From the NCBI RefSeq assembly GCF_035989885.1, contig NZ_CP108518.1, positions 3,228,501 through 3,292,500 on the forward strand: a stretch of DNA of 64,000 bases, in the 5' to 3' direction. This document shows, piece by piece, positions 9,989 to 18,116 of the stretch. The notes under the pieces were generated by a model. That model saw only the letters and a program-made list of their open reading frames with translations, ran no database searches and was not told where the DNA came from. The translations under genes and the position numbers were made by a program. Each line of letters begins with the position of its first letter. Within the stretch, counting starts at the first letter, position 1. The DNA comes from Streptomyces sp. NBC_01232. GTDB taxonomy: Bacteria > Actinomycetota > Actinomycetes > Streptomycetales > Streptomycetaceae.

Positions 9989-10683
9989 GGTGACTCCACG
10001 AGGAGGGAGGGGAGTTCGGCGACGGAGGCCAGGACGTGGGTCGCGCCGTGCTGCACGAGCGCGGCGCGGTCGTGGGCGCCGGTGAGGACGCCCGCCACGA
10101 TCCCGGCGCCGGCGCGGCGGCCGCTGAGCATGTCGTAGGCGGTGTCGCCCGCGACCACGACGTCGCTCACGTCGGCCACGGCGCCGGTGCGCAGGAACGC
10201 GGTCAGCACCATGTCCGGGTAGGGGCGGCCGCGGCCGCCCGCGTCGGCGGGGCAGAGGGTGAGGTCGGCGAGGTCCTGCCAGCCGAGGGCGTCGAGGATG
10301 GCGTCCTGGGTGACCCGGGCGAACCCGGTGGTCAGGGCGACGGTGCGGCCGTCGGCGCGGAGCTGCTCGATCGCGGCTCGGGCGCCGGGGAGCGGGGTGA
10401 CGAGACCGCTGTCGACGAGTTCCCCGTAGGCCTCCTCGAAGGCGGAGTTGGCGCGCCGGGCGAGTTCCTCCGTACCGAAGAGGTGGCGGAAGACGGAGAT
10501 CTTGGACTCGCCCATGGTGTCGAGGACGTACTGGAGCTTCGCGGCGTGGTCGGGGGTGCCGGGTTCGACTCCGAGGCGCTCGGCGGCCCGCCCGAAGGCG
10601 CGCTCGACGAGGCCACCGTCGGAGACGGTGGTGCCGGCCATGTCGAGGACGATCAGCTTGTGCGCGGTGTTCAGGTCGTTCAT
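9985..10683 (-). CDS. phosphonatase-like HAD hydrolase
   Basis: A 232-residue HAD hydrolase of the phosphonatase-like type, related to phosphonoacetaldehyde hydrolase PhnX. Motif I is LDMAGTTVSDGG, with the DxAGT pattern shared with PhnX. A cap segment holds MGESKISVF, where a lysine falls at the position of the Schiff-base Lys of PhnX (MGxxK). Motif II is ALTTGFAR and motif IV is VVAGDTAYDMLSGRRAG. The proposed reaction is C-P cleavage of phosphonoacetaldehyde to acetaldehyde and phosphate, but this subfamily's true substrate is not established. It starts 5 nt after the FAD oxidase gene and overlaps the ATPase by 4 nt. Confidence 0.8.
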
Positions 10684-10688
10684 CTGAC

Positions 10689-11816
10689 TTACCAGCCCAG
10701 TTCGTTCGCGGTGGTCTCGGCTATGGCGGGCGAGCAGGTCATGCCGCGACCGCCGGGTCCGGTCACCAGCCAGACGCCGTTCGCCACTTGCCGGCGGTCG
10801 ACGACGCGGGTGGTGTCGGTGCACTGGGCGTACACGCCCGCCCAGCGGTGGCGGATCCTCGGCAGCGGGCGGCCCAGGAAGGACTCGGCCACGGCGGCGA
10901 CGTGCTCGTAGGGGTCTTCGAGGGTGTCGAAGGCGAAGGGGTGCTCGTACTCGTGGGTGTCGCCGATGGTCAGTCCGCCGTCCCGGCGCTGGACCATCAG
11001 CAGCTGCATGCTGTGCTCGGCGGCGACCGGCGCCTGCTCCTGCCCGGCGTTGAGGGCGTCGAGGGCGGGGGACTTGTAGGCCGGGTAGTAGCGGAAGCTG
11101 TCGGCGTCCGCGACCGAGGTGGTGAGGCGTTCGCCGAGCGGGTCGGTCTGCATCATCTGGAGGCGGACGCGGCGCACGGGCAGGTCGGGGACCAGTTCGC
11201 GGACCAGCCCGGACAGCCAGGCGCCGGTGGCGAGGACGACCGCGTCGCCGCGGTGGACGTCGCCGTGGTCGTCGCGGACGGCCGCGGGGCCGACCACCTC
11301 GCGGACCTCGCGACCGGTGAGGAAGGTGTAGCGGCCGGCGGCGCGCGTGCGCAGAGCTTCGCGCAGGTGGAGCTGTGCGGTGCGCGGCTCGACGGCCGCG
11401 TCCCGTTCGCACCACAGCGCGGCCTCGAACGCGCCGCGCAGGGCCGGGTTGATCCCGCGCGCCTCGGCCGCGGTGACCAGCCGGTAGCCCCGGGCGGCGG
11501 CGTCCGGGCGGGCCAGGGCCGCCTCGGCGACCGCGAGTTCGCGCGGGGTGCGGACGGGAGTGAGGGAACCGTTCGGGCGGAAGCCCAGGCCGGGCACCTC
11601 CGCGCCGATGCGCTCCCAGAGTTCGCGGGCCCGCAGGGCGGTGTCGAGTTCCTCTCCCCCGGCCCGTCCGCTGACCCAGATCTGGCCGAAATTACGCAGT
11701 GACGCGCCGCGGGCCTCCGCTTCTCGCTCGATCTGGACGACCTCGTGGCCGCGTTCCACTGCTTGCCAGGCGTGCATGGTGCCGACCACGCCGCCTCCGA
11801 CGACTATGACTCTCAC
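10689..11816 (-). CDS. FAD-dependent oxidoreductase linked to phosphonate catabolism
   Basis: A 375-residue DAO/glycine-oxidase-fold flavoenzyme. The N-terminal Rossmann motif is VIVVGGGVVGTMHAW with the acidic end VQIERE. ASLRNFGQIWVSG is the flavin-contact region, and GPGGRGMTCSPAIAE near the C-terminus is the second FAD-binding segment. Relatives next to phosphonatase-like hydrolases oxidise aminophosphonates; here it would turn 2-aminoethylphosphonate (or its N-methyl form) into phosphonoacetaldehyde for the next enzyme. No PLP transaminase (PhnW) is present in the operon. The GTG at 11816 sits directly before the Rossmann strand and lacks a clear Shine-Dalgarno, so translation may be leaderless. 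Confidence 0.82.
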   Translation of the reverse strand: MRVIVVGGGVVGTMHAWQAVERGHEVVQIEREAEARGASLRNFGQIWVSGRAGGEELDTALRARELWERIGAEVPGLGFRPNGSLTPVRTPRELAVAEAALARPDAAARGYRLVTAAEARGINPALRGAFEAALWCERDAAVEPRTAQLHLREALRTRAAGRYTFLTGREVREVVGPAAVRDDHGDVHRGDAVVLATGAWLSGLVRELVPDLPVRRVRLQMMQTDPLGERLTTSVADADSFRYYPAYKSPALDALNAGQEQAPVAAEHSMQLLMVQRRDGGLTIGDTHEYEHPFAFDTLEDPYEHVAAVAESFLGRPLPRIRHRWAGVYAQCTDTTRVVDRRQVANGVWLVTGPGGRGMTCSPAIAETTANELGW

Positions 11817-11889
11817 GGCGACAACGGTGGGTTCGTCCGGTGACCCGGGAAGGGCCGTACGGCAACGCGACGGTGAACACGCCTCGACA

Positions 11890-11905
11890 CTTGGACTAGA
11901 CCCGT
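11890..11905. promoter_or_regulatory. GntR/HutC-type operator upstream of phosphonate operon
   Basis: The plus strand has CTTGGACTAGACCCG around 11890-11904, an imperfect palindrome centred on CTAG. Read on the minus strand it matches 12 of 16 positions of the DasR/HutC-type consensus ACTGGTCTAGACCACT. It lies 75-90 nt upstream of the FAD oxidase start and downstream of the GntR gene, so it is a likely binding site for that regulator; DasR itself cannot be excluded. Confidence 0.55.
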
Positions 11906-12012
11906 TACTGTTTCGTGATGCAAGCGCGCCCCTTATGGGCCGGTACGGCAGGACATCGCTGCGCCGCTCGACGCCGTGGGCGCGGCGCGGCGCGCCGCAC
12001 TGCGGTGCGGCG

Positions 12013-12777
12013 CTATTCGGCACGCAGACGGGTCGTGAAGCTGAACCGGTCGCCGCGGTAGAGCGAACGCACCCGTTCCAGCGGCCGGCCGTCCTGGTCC
12101 CGCGAGAAGCGGTGGATGAGCAGCATGGGGAGCGCCGGCGGGGTGCCGATCAGCAGGGCTTCGCGGGGGGTCGCCAGGACCGTCTCCAGCTTCTCGTCGG
12201 CCTCGCCGAAGGAGATGCCGAGACGGTCGCGGAGGTATCCGTAGAAGGAGGAGTCGGGCGGGAAATCGCTGTCCAGGCGAGGGGCCCGGGCCACCCGGAT
12301 GTACGTGCTCTCGAGGCCCACGCGCTCGTCGTCGGCCAGCAGGACCCGCTCCAGGTGCCATACGGGCTCCCCCGGTTCGGCCCCGATGCCGGGAGCGACG
12401 TCGGGCGGGCAGGGGAACTGCTCCAGCCCGATGAGGTGACGGCCCGGACGGCGGCCCTGGCGGCGCACACCCTCCGTGTAACTGGCGAGGGAGAGCGGCT
12501 GCTCCAGCTTCGGCCCCGCGGCGACGGTCCCACGGCCGGAACGACGCAGCCGGCCCTCCAGCAGCAGCTCTCGCAGGGCCTGGCGGACGGTCTCGCGGGA
12601 CACCTCGTACCGCTCGGCGAGATCGCGCTCGGTGGGCAGCGCGCCGCCCTCGCCGAGCTCGTCGAGGAGCTCGGCGATCCGGGCCTTGACGGCGTAGTAC
12701 TTGGGGATGCGGCCGTGCTCGGGGATGCCGGAACGCACGGGTGAACCGGGGCGGTGGCGCTGGGTCTGTTCTTCCAC
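12013..12777 (-). CDS. GntR/HutC-family transcriptional regulator
   Basis: A 254-residue repressor-type protein. The N-terminal winged helix (IPKYYAVKARIAELLDEL then LPTERDLAERYEVSRETVRQAL) is the GntR DNA-binding domain. The C-terminal about 150 residues (GLEQFPCPPDVA..., WHLERVLLADDERVGLESTYI, LIHRFSRDQDGRPLERVRSLYRGDR) form a UTRA effector-binding domain. It is co-directional with the phosphonate operon and separated from it by 196 nt containing a HutC-type operator, which suggests that it senses a phosphonate or amino-phosphonate. The GTG at 12777 has only a weak ribosome site. Confidence 0.88.
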   Translation of the reverse strand: MEEQTQRHRPGSPVRSGIPEHGRIPKYYAVKARIAELLDELGEGGALPTERDLAERYEVSRETVRQALRELLLEGRLRRSGRGTVAAGPKLEQPLSLASYTEGVRRQGRRPGRHLIGLEQFPCPPDVAPGIGAEPGEPVWHLERVLLADDERVGLESTYIRVARAPRLDSDFPPDSSFYGYLRDRLGISFGEADEKLETVLATPREALLIGTPPALPMLLIHRFSRDQDGRPLERVRSLYRGDRFSFTTRLRAE

Positions 12778-12854
12778 GGTGGGACTCTATGCGGGGCTGC
12801 CGACGCCCCGGGGCCACGGGGCCGGGGGGTGCCCTGCCGATCGGGCCGGAGCGT

Positions 12855-13601
12855 TCAGCGTGCGCAGCGGCGCAGCCGGCGGGCCCCCAGCAGGAGTCCG
12901 CCGCCGGTGGCGAGCGCGGCCACGGCCCCGGCTCCGTACGCCCACTCGCGCTGGCCGGTCCGGGCGAGGGCGCCCGCCGCGACGGGATCCGCCGGGCCCT
13001 CGACGGAGAACTGGTAGCCGCCCGCCTCGCCGATCCAGTCGCCGTCGTCGCCCTTGCGCTGGACGAGGGCGGCGTCGGCGACGACCTCACCGACGGGGGC
13101 GTCGGGGGCGAAGGAGAGGCCCACCTTGACGGTCAGGGACCCGCCGGGGCCGACGGCGAAACCGGGGAAGGCGTCGCCGCCGTCGAAGACGGCGATGATC
13201 TCGTCGCGGTCGCTGCGCTCCAGGCTGACAGGGAAGGTGCCGCCCGGGGCGTCGAACTCCATGCGCAGGTGGGCGGGGCGCAGGGTGCGGGCCTTGTCGG
13301 TGAAGACGACGATCGGGTGGATGTCGGTGCACTCGGAGTTCGTGGTGTTGGTCAGGTCCAGGTACCAGGTCTGCGCCCCGGCGCCGGTGCGGTACACGGC
13401 CGGACCGCCGCGGATGCGCGCCCCGATGGGGAAGGCGGGGCTCTTCCCGTCGCCGCAGACGGCCTGGGTACGGGAGGGCAGCGCGGGCGCGGGCCGGCCG
13501 CCGCCCGCACCGATGTCCGCGACGGCGGTGGCGGGCACGGTGGCGGTGACCAGGGCCGCGGAGAGGACGGCGGTGAGGGCAAGGGCTTTGCGCAGTCGCA
13601 T
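12855..13601 (-). CDS. LAxTG-anchored surface protein, probable class E sortase substrate
   Basis: A 248-residue secreted protein. The ATG at 13601 is preceded by GAAGG; upstream in-frame codons are noise. A signal peptide (RLRKALALTAVLSAALVTAT, cleavage near AVADI) leads to a beta-rich domain with two Cys (AVCGDG, SECTDIH). At the C-terminus LARTG (212-216) precedes about 18 hydrophobic residues and a basic tail RRLRRCAR, a textbook LAxTG cell-wall sorting signal of the type used by Streptomyces class E sortases. A class E sortase is encoded at 19505-20344. Domain function is unknown. Confidence 0.82.
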   Translation of the reverse strand: MRLRKALALTAVLSAALVTATVPATAVADIGAGGGRPAPALPSRTQAVCGDGKSPAFPIGARIRGGPAVYRTGAGAQTWYLDLTNTTNSECTDIHPIVVFTDKARTLRPAHLRMEFDAPGGTFPVSLERSDRDEIIAVFDGGDAFPGFAVGPGGSLTVKVGLSFAPDAPVGEVVADAALVQRKGDDGDWIGEAGGYQFSVEGPADPVAAGALARTGQREWAYGAGAVAALATGGGLLLGARRLRRCAR

Positions 13602-13959
13602 GGAAGACCTTCGCTGCTCGCCGGACGGGACAATGATCGGACCAGGTGACAATCCCCCCGGCCCTGCCCGCACCCTGCCACCCCTGCGCGAACCCCCGCG
13701 GGGAGCCACGCCTGAGTTGTTCTGGTTTACGCCCGATTGCCACATCGGTCAAGCCACCCACTCCAGCCCCGCGGCCCAACCCCGCCGACGCTTCAGGCGC
13801 CCTCCAGCCCCGCCGGCGTTTGAGGCGCTCTTTCAGCCCCGCCGGCGCTTGAGGCGCTCTTTCAGCCTCGCCGGCGTTTGAGGCGCGGGGGTCCGGGGGC
13901 AGCGCCCCCGGCAACGGCGCCGCACCCGGGCCACCGGGCCACCGGGCCACCGGCACACG
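13602..13959. repeat. intergenic region with a dispersed-repeat cluster (13778-13890)
   Basis: No gene is seen in this 358-bp gap. The left part (13602-13770) should carry the promoter of the LAxTG protein. The right part holds three good copies of cagccccgccggcg(t/c)ttgaggcgc (at about 13804, 13834 and 13863) and a decayed one at 13778. The last continues into cgggggtccgggggcagcg, the usual 3' extension of this repeat family. The good copies carry a GCCGGC site. Confidence 0.85.
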
Positions 13960-15222
13960 TCACCCCGCCCGCCCGAACAACGGCGCCAGCGCCATCTCCG
14001 CCGCCCCTTCCGCCACACCCGCCCCCGCCAGCGCAACCACCGGCCGTGCCGGATCCAGCGCCCGGGCCGCGAGAACGGCTCCGACCTCGGCCACGAACAC
14101 GTCCGGCGCCGCCGCCACCACGCGCCCGCCGAGCAGCACACGGTCCACATCCAGCAGCGCGACCAGATTGGCCGCGGCCTCGCCCAGGATCCGCGCCGCC
14201 TCGGAAAGCTCGCCTCGGGCCACCGCCCCCAGGCACAGCACCTCCACGCAGCCGCGCGCCCCGCACCGGCACGGCGGGCCGTCCAGCAGCAGCACCTGGT
14301 GGCCGAACTCCCCGGCCGCCGAGCGGGCACCCCGGTAGACGCCGCCGCGCAGCCACAGCCCCGCACCGAGCCCGGTCCCGACGTGCAGGTACACACAGGT
14401 GTGGGGCCCGTCGCCGGCATAGGCGTCCACACCCGGCCCGGCACCCACGCCAGCCCCGGCACTCAAGCCGACGCCCACGCCACCCCCGACATCCGCAGCG
14501 ACAAAAGCACCCGCACCCACACCCGCACCGGCATCCGCATCCGCATCCGCATCCGCATCCGGCCAAGCCGCCCGGAGCCACGCCCCCGCGGCCGCCACCG
14601 CACCGGCGTTCGTGTCCTTGTCCAGCAGCACCGGCAGGCCCAGCCTGCCCTCCAGCACTCCCCGCAGCGGGAAGCTCTTCCAGCTCGGGTATCCCGTGAC
14701 CCGCCCCATCGCCCCGGCCCGGTAATCGAGCGGCCCGGGCGCGGCCACTCCGACGCCCAGGAGCGGCAGCCCGGTCGGGTCCTTGACCCTCGCGACCGCC
14801 CGTACGACCGCCTCCACCGCCGCCTCCGGCCCGGCCCCGAAGTCCAGCGGGCCCCGGCTCTCGGCGACGACACGCCCCGCCAGGTCCACCCGTACCGCCC
14901 GGAGCTCGTCGCGGTCCATGTGCACGCCGACCGCGTGACGCGCCTCCGGAATCAGACGCAGCAAGGTGCGTGGCTTGCCGCCGGTGGACGCGGCGCGGCC
15001 GGCCTCGGCGATCAGCCCGTCCGCGGCGAGCCGGGCCGTGATCTTGCTGACGGCCTGCGGGGTGAGCCCCGCACGGGCCGCGAGTTCGGCGCGGCCCAGA
15101 CCTGCCGGGCCCGCGCCGCGCAGCAGATCCAGCATCAGCGCCTCGTTGTGCCCGCGCAGCGCCGGCAGGTTCACCCCGCCGCGCCCGTCCCCACTCCTGC
15201 TGTTCACAAGCCCATTGTCCAC
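13960..15222 (-). CDS. ROK-family transcriptional repressor
   Basis: A 420-residue regulator. The N-terminal winged helix-turn-helix (GHNEALMLDLLRG then LGRAELAARAGLTPQAVSKITARL) is followed by an ROK sugar-kinase-like domain with LGVGVAAPGPLD and the zinc-binding signature CRCGARGCVE. A low-complexity insert of about 55 residues (five Asp-Ala pairs, then Gly/Ala/Val) interrupts the ROK domain. It is encoded partly by five tandem gcatcc units at 14531-14560 and is probably a surface loop. The GTG start at 15222 has AAGGAAG upstream; another GTG lies at 15207. It is divergent from a Gfo/Idh oxidoreductase with a shared palindromic operator, so it likely represses that gene in response to a sugar. 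Confidence 0.87.
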   Translation of the reverse strand: MDNGLVNSRSGDGRGGVNLPALRGHNEALMLDLLRGAGPAGLGRAELAARAGLTPQAVSKITARLAADGLIAEAGRAASTGGKPRTLLRLIPEARHAVGVHMDRDELRAVRVDLAGRVVAESRGPLDFGAGPEAAVEAVVRAVARVKDPTGLPLLGVGVAAPGPLDYRAGAMGRVTGYPSWKSFPLRGVLEGRLGLPVLLDKDTNAGAVAAAGAWLRAAWPDADADADADAGAGVGAGAFVAADVGGGVGVGLSAGAGVGAGPGVDAYAGDGPHTCVYLHVGTGLGAGLWLRGGVYRGARSAAGEFGHQVLLLDGPPCRCGARGCVEVLCLGAVARGELSEAARILGEAAANLVALLDVDRVLLGGRVVAAAPDVFVAEVGAVLAARALDPARPVVALAGAGVAEGAAEMALAPLFGRAG

Positions 15223-15232
15223 CTTCCTTGCA

Positions 15233-15255
15233 CTTTGACAACACTGTTGCCAAAG
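15233..15255. promoter_or_regulatory. 23-bp palindromic operator between ROK gene and Gfo/Idh gene
   Basis: The sequence is CTTTGaCAACA-C-TGTTGcCAAAG: two 11-nt arms around a central C, complementary at every position except the lower-case pair. It lies 10 nt from the ROK start codon and 8 nt from the Gfo/Idh ATG, so bound repressor would block both transcripts. Confidence 0.75.
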
Positions 15256-15263
15256 TGGTCTCC

Positions 15264-16397
15264 ATGAGCACCTCCGCCCCCGCCTCCCCCGGCTCCCCCG
15301 CCTCCCCCGCTCCCGCCCCCCTGCGCGTCGGCCTCATCGGCTACGGACTCGCCGGTTCCGTCTTCCACGCCCCCCTCGTGGCCGCCACGGACGGGCTCGC
15401 CCTCGACACCGTCGTCACCTCCGATCCGGACCGCCAGGCCCAGGTCCGCGCGGAGTTCCCCGGTGTGCACGTCGTCCCCACCGCCGCCGAACTGTGGGAC
15501 AGGGACCTCGATCTGGTCGTGATCGCCTCCCCCAACCGGACACACGTCCCGCTCGCCACCACCGCGCTCGAAGCCGGCATCCCGGTGGTCGTGGACAAGC
15601 CGCTCGCCGCCACGGCCGCCGAGGCCCGCGCGCTCGCCGACCTCGCGGAGCGCAGCGCAACCTTCCTCTCCGTCTTCCAGAACCGCCGCTGGGACAACGA
15701 CTTCCTCACCCTGCGCCGCCTCCTCGCCGACGGCGAACTCGGCGAGGTCCAGCGCTTCGAGTCCCGCTTCGAGCGCTGGCGCCCGCAGCTGAAGGGCGGC
15801 TGGCGCGAGTCGGGCGCCCCCGAGGAGATCGGCGGCCTGCTGTACGACCTCGGCAGCCACGTCGTGGACCAGGCGCTCGTGCTGTTCGGCCCGGCAGTAC
15901 GGGTCTACGCGGAGACCGATGTGCGCCGCCCCGACGCCGAGACCGACGACGACACCTTCATCGCCCTCACCCACGCGAACGGGATCCGCTCCCACCTCTA
16001 CGTCAGTGCGACCACCGCCCAGCTGGGACCGCGGATGCGCGTCCTGGGCTCCCGCGCCGGGTACGTGAAGTACGGCCTCGACCCGCAGGAGGGCGCCCTT
16101 CGGGACGGGCTGCGGCCGGACGGCGTCATGCCCTGGGGCGAGGAACCCCCGCACCTGTGGGGGCGGCTGGGCTCCGGGGAGTCCCCGCTGACCGGCGGCG
16201 GGATCCCGGTGCCGACGGAGCCGGGCGACTACCCCGCGTACTACGCGGCGGTGGAGGCCGCGCTGCGCACGGGCGGGCCGGCGCCCGTGACGGCGCTCGA
16301 GGCCGCGCACTGCCTCGACGTACTGGAGGCGGCCCGCCGGTCGTCCCAGGAGGGCGTGGTGGTGGAGATTCCCGCCACGGCGTCCGGCTCCGAGTGA
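15264..16397 (+). CDS. Gfo/Idh/MocA-family NAD(P)-dependent oxidoreductase
   Basis: A 377-residue cytosolic dehydrogenase. The N-terminal Rossmann domain has VGLIGYGLAGSVFHAP, the family's (E/D)KP motif appears as VVDKPLAATAAEA, and the C-terminal substrate domain has GGLLYDLGSHVVDQAL, where the conserved His acts in catalysis. It is of the usual length for the family. Such enzymes oxidise or reduce sugars or cyclitols; the substrate is not evident. The ATG at 15264 follows the ROK operator. Its divergent ROK neighbour suggests induction by a carbohydrate. Confidence 0.88.
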   Translation: MSTSAPASPGSPASPAPAPLRVGLIGYGLAGSVFHAPLVAATDGLALDTVVTSDPDRQAQVRAEFPGVHVVPTAAELWDRDLDLVVIASPNRTHVPLATTALEAGIPVVVDKPLAATAAEARALADLAERSATFLSVFQNRRWDNDFLTLRRLLADGELGEVQRFESRFERWRPQLKGGWRESGAPEEIGGLLYDLGSHVVDQALVLFGPAVRVYAETDVRRPDAETDDDTFIALTHANGIRSHLYVSATTAQLGPRMRVLGSRAGYVKYGLDPQEGALRDGLRPDGVMPWGEEPPHLWGRLGSGESPLTGGGIPVPTEPGDYPAYYAAVEAALRTGGPAPVTALEAAHCLDVLEAARRSSQEGVVVEIPATASGSE

Positions 16398-16526
16398 AAT
16401 CCGCGGTACGGGCGGTGGCCCGCCTCGGCGGACCGCCGCACCTGCTCGGCGGACCGGCGTACCTGTGCCTGCTCCGGCGTCGCCGCATGCCGGCCGGGGG
16501 CTGAGCACCCCGCGCACGCACACGGA

Positions 16527-16559
16527 AGGGGCGGGGCTGCCGGTGGCAGCCCCGCCCCT
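16527..16559. terminator. bidirectional terminator hairpin
   Basis: A 15-bp GC stem (AGGGGCGGGGCTGCC with GGCAGCCCCGCCCCT) and a GGT loop sits between the convergent oxidoreductase gene and the FAH-family gene. Confidence 0.82.
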
Positions 16560-16582
16560 GTCCACGCCCGTACGGGTGCCGG

Positions 16583-17440
16583 CTACGCGCCCTTGAACTC
16601 CTGGCGCTGGCGGCCGAGACCCTCGATCTCGACCTCCACGACGTCACCGGCCCGCAGGTAGGGCTTCGGCTCCGGCTGGCCCATGGCCACGCCGCCCGGC
16701 GTACCGGTGACGATGACATCGCCCGGGTACAGGGTCATGAAGTGGCTCAGGTACCTGACGACCTCACCGACCGGGAAGATCTGGTCCGAGGTGTTGCCGT
16801 CCTGCTTGAGCTCGCCGTTGACCCACAGCTTCACGTCCAGGACCTGCGGGTCCGGGATCTCGTCCGCGGTGACCAGCCAGGGGCCGAGCGGGGTGAAGGT
16901 CTCGCAGTTCTTGCCCTTGTCCCAGGTGCCGCCGCGCTCGATCTGGAACTCGCGCTCGGAGACGTCGTTGACCAGCACGTAGCCGCCGACGTGGGCGAGC
17001 CCCTGCTCGGCGGAGTCCAGGTAGCGGGCGGTGCTGCCGATGACGACGCCGAGCTCGGCCTCCCAGTCGGTCTTCACGCTGCCGCGCGGGATCAGCACGG
17101 TGTCGTCGGGGCCGCCCACGGTGTCCGGCGCCTTGAGGAACAGGATCGGCTCGGCCGGCGGCTCCGCGCCGATCTCGGCCGCGTGCCCGAAGTAGTTCAG
17201 GCCGATGCCCACGACCTTGCCGATGCGGCCGACCGGCGCACCGATGCGCAGGCCTTCGGCGCCCAGGACCGGCAGCTCACCGGACTCGGCCGCGTCCCGT
17301 ACCCGGGTCAGCACGGAGTCGTCGGCGAGCAGGCCGCCGTCCACATCCGTGATCAGGCCGGACAGGTCACGCAGGGTCCCGTCCCGGTCGAGCAGTGCGG
17401 GACGTTCCGACCCTACGGGTCCGACACGCAGCAGCTTCAT
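16583..17440 (-). CDS. fumarylacetoacetate hydrolase family protein
   Basis: A 285-residue metalloenzyme of the FAH/2-hydroxyhepta-2,4-diene-1,7-dioate isomerase group. GIGLNYFGHAAEIG and PILFLKAPDTVGGPDDTV form the core entrance. The metal ligands lie in DWEAELGVVIG and LVNDVSERE, and TGTPGGVAMG closes the active site. Members hydrolyse or isomerise acylpyruvate-type intermediates, for example in acidic-sugar or aromatic breakdown; no pathway partner nearby fixes the substrate. The ATG at 17440 has GGGAGA 6 nt upstream. Confidence 0.88.
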   Translation of the reverse strand: MKLLRVGPVGSERPALLDRDGTLRDLSGLITDVDGGLLADDSVLTRVRDAAESGELPVLGAEGLRIGAPVGRIGKVVGIGLNYFGHAAEIGAEPPAEPILFLKAPDTVGGPDDTVLIPRGSVKTDWEAELGVVIGSTARYLDSAEQGLAHVGGYVLVNDVSEREFQIERGGTWDKGKNCETFTPLGPWLVTADEIPDPQVLDVKLWVNGELKQDGNTSDQIFPVGEVVRYLSHFMTLYPGDVIVTGTPGGVAMGQPEPKPYLRAGDVVEVEIEGLGRQRQEFKGA

Positions 17441-17563
17441 GGGCATTCTCCCGTGGTCGTGGGTGGTCGGCCCATGGGCGTGCCCAGGGCCGGCCGATGG
17501 GTTGCGGCCATCGGAGGATTTGGTCGATCCTCCAAGATGTCCACCCAATCCGCAAGACCCTGT

Positions 17564-17978
17564 TCACAGACTGGAACGCACGCCTCCACGCGCCCCCGCC
17601 CCCGCCGGCTGCTCGGCCTGCCCGGCCCGCTCCGCCCGCTCCTTGCGGTACTGGAGCCAGACCCGCTCGGCCACCGTCCAGGCGGTGGTGGTCAGCAGGT
17701 AGAGCCCTGCGGCCAGCGGCACCACGGCAGCCGTGATCAGCGTCCCGAACGACAGCAGGGGCAGTACGCCGCCCAGCTTGCGCATGACCTCCTGCTGCTC
17801 GGGAGTCACCGCGGCCGGCACCCCGCCGCCCTTGCCCCGCCCGGCCGGCACCACCGGGGCCGAGGCAGCCGCCAGCGCGGCCGCCCGCCGCCCCCGGACC
17901 GCACTCCAGGCGGCCAACGGCCGCGATCGTCGCGAACAGCCCGAGGAACACCAGCCCCTGCGCCCCGAGGCGTCGCGA
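17564..17978 (-). pseudogene. broken YidC/Oxa1-like membrane insertase remnant
   Basis: The C-terminal part of a YidC/Oxa1-type insertase: VMRKLGGVLPLLSFGTLITAAVVPLAAGLYLLTTTAWTVAERVWL matches the last two membrane segments of actinobacterial relatives in pattern. The preceding segment (RLGAQGLVFLGLFATIAAV) is in another frame; one extra base near 17917 separates them. The N-terminal half, including the usual first membrane segments, is missing. Homology stops near 17978, where the TnpB element's left flank begins. I looked for the missing part beyond the element (19359-19500) and did not find it. Confidence 0.65.
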
Positions 17979-18116
17979 TCGCGCTGAGGGCAACCGTCGG
18001 CAGCTGAAGGGTGTCGGGATTGAGGGATCGCCGGTGGGTGAGGTGGTCGGTCACTCGTTCGGGTGGGGCGTCTGGGTTCCAGTGAGCGAGGCGGGCTTCG
18101 GCTTTACGTTGGCGTC

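Noticed and set aside
11890..11905. Calling the site a DasR dre with confidence
   Set aside because: Only 12 of 16 matches and a local GntR/HutC regulator exists; reported as a HutC-type operator.
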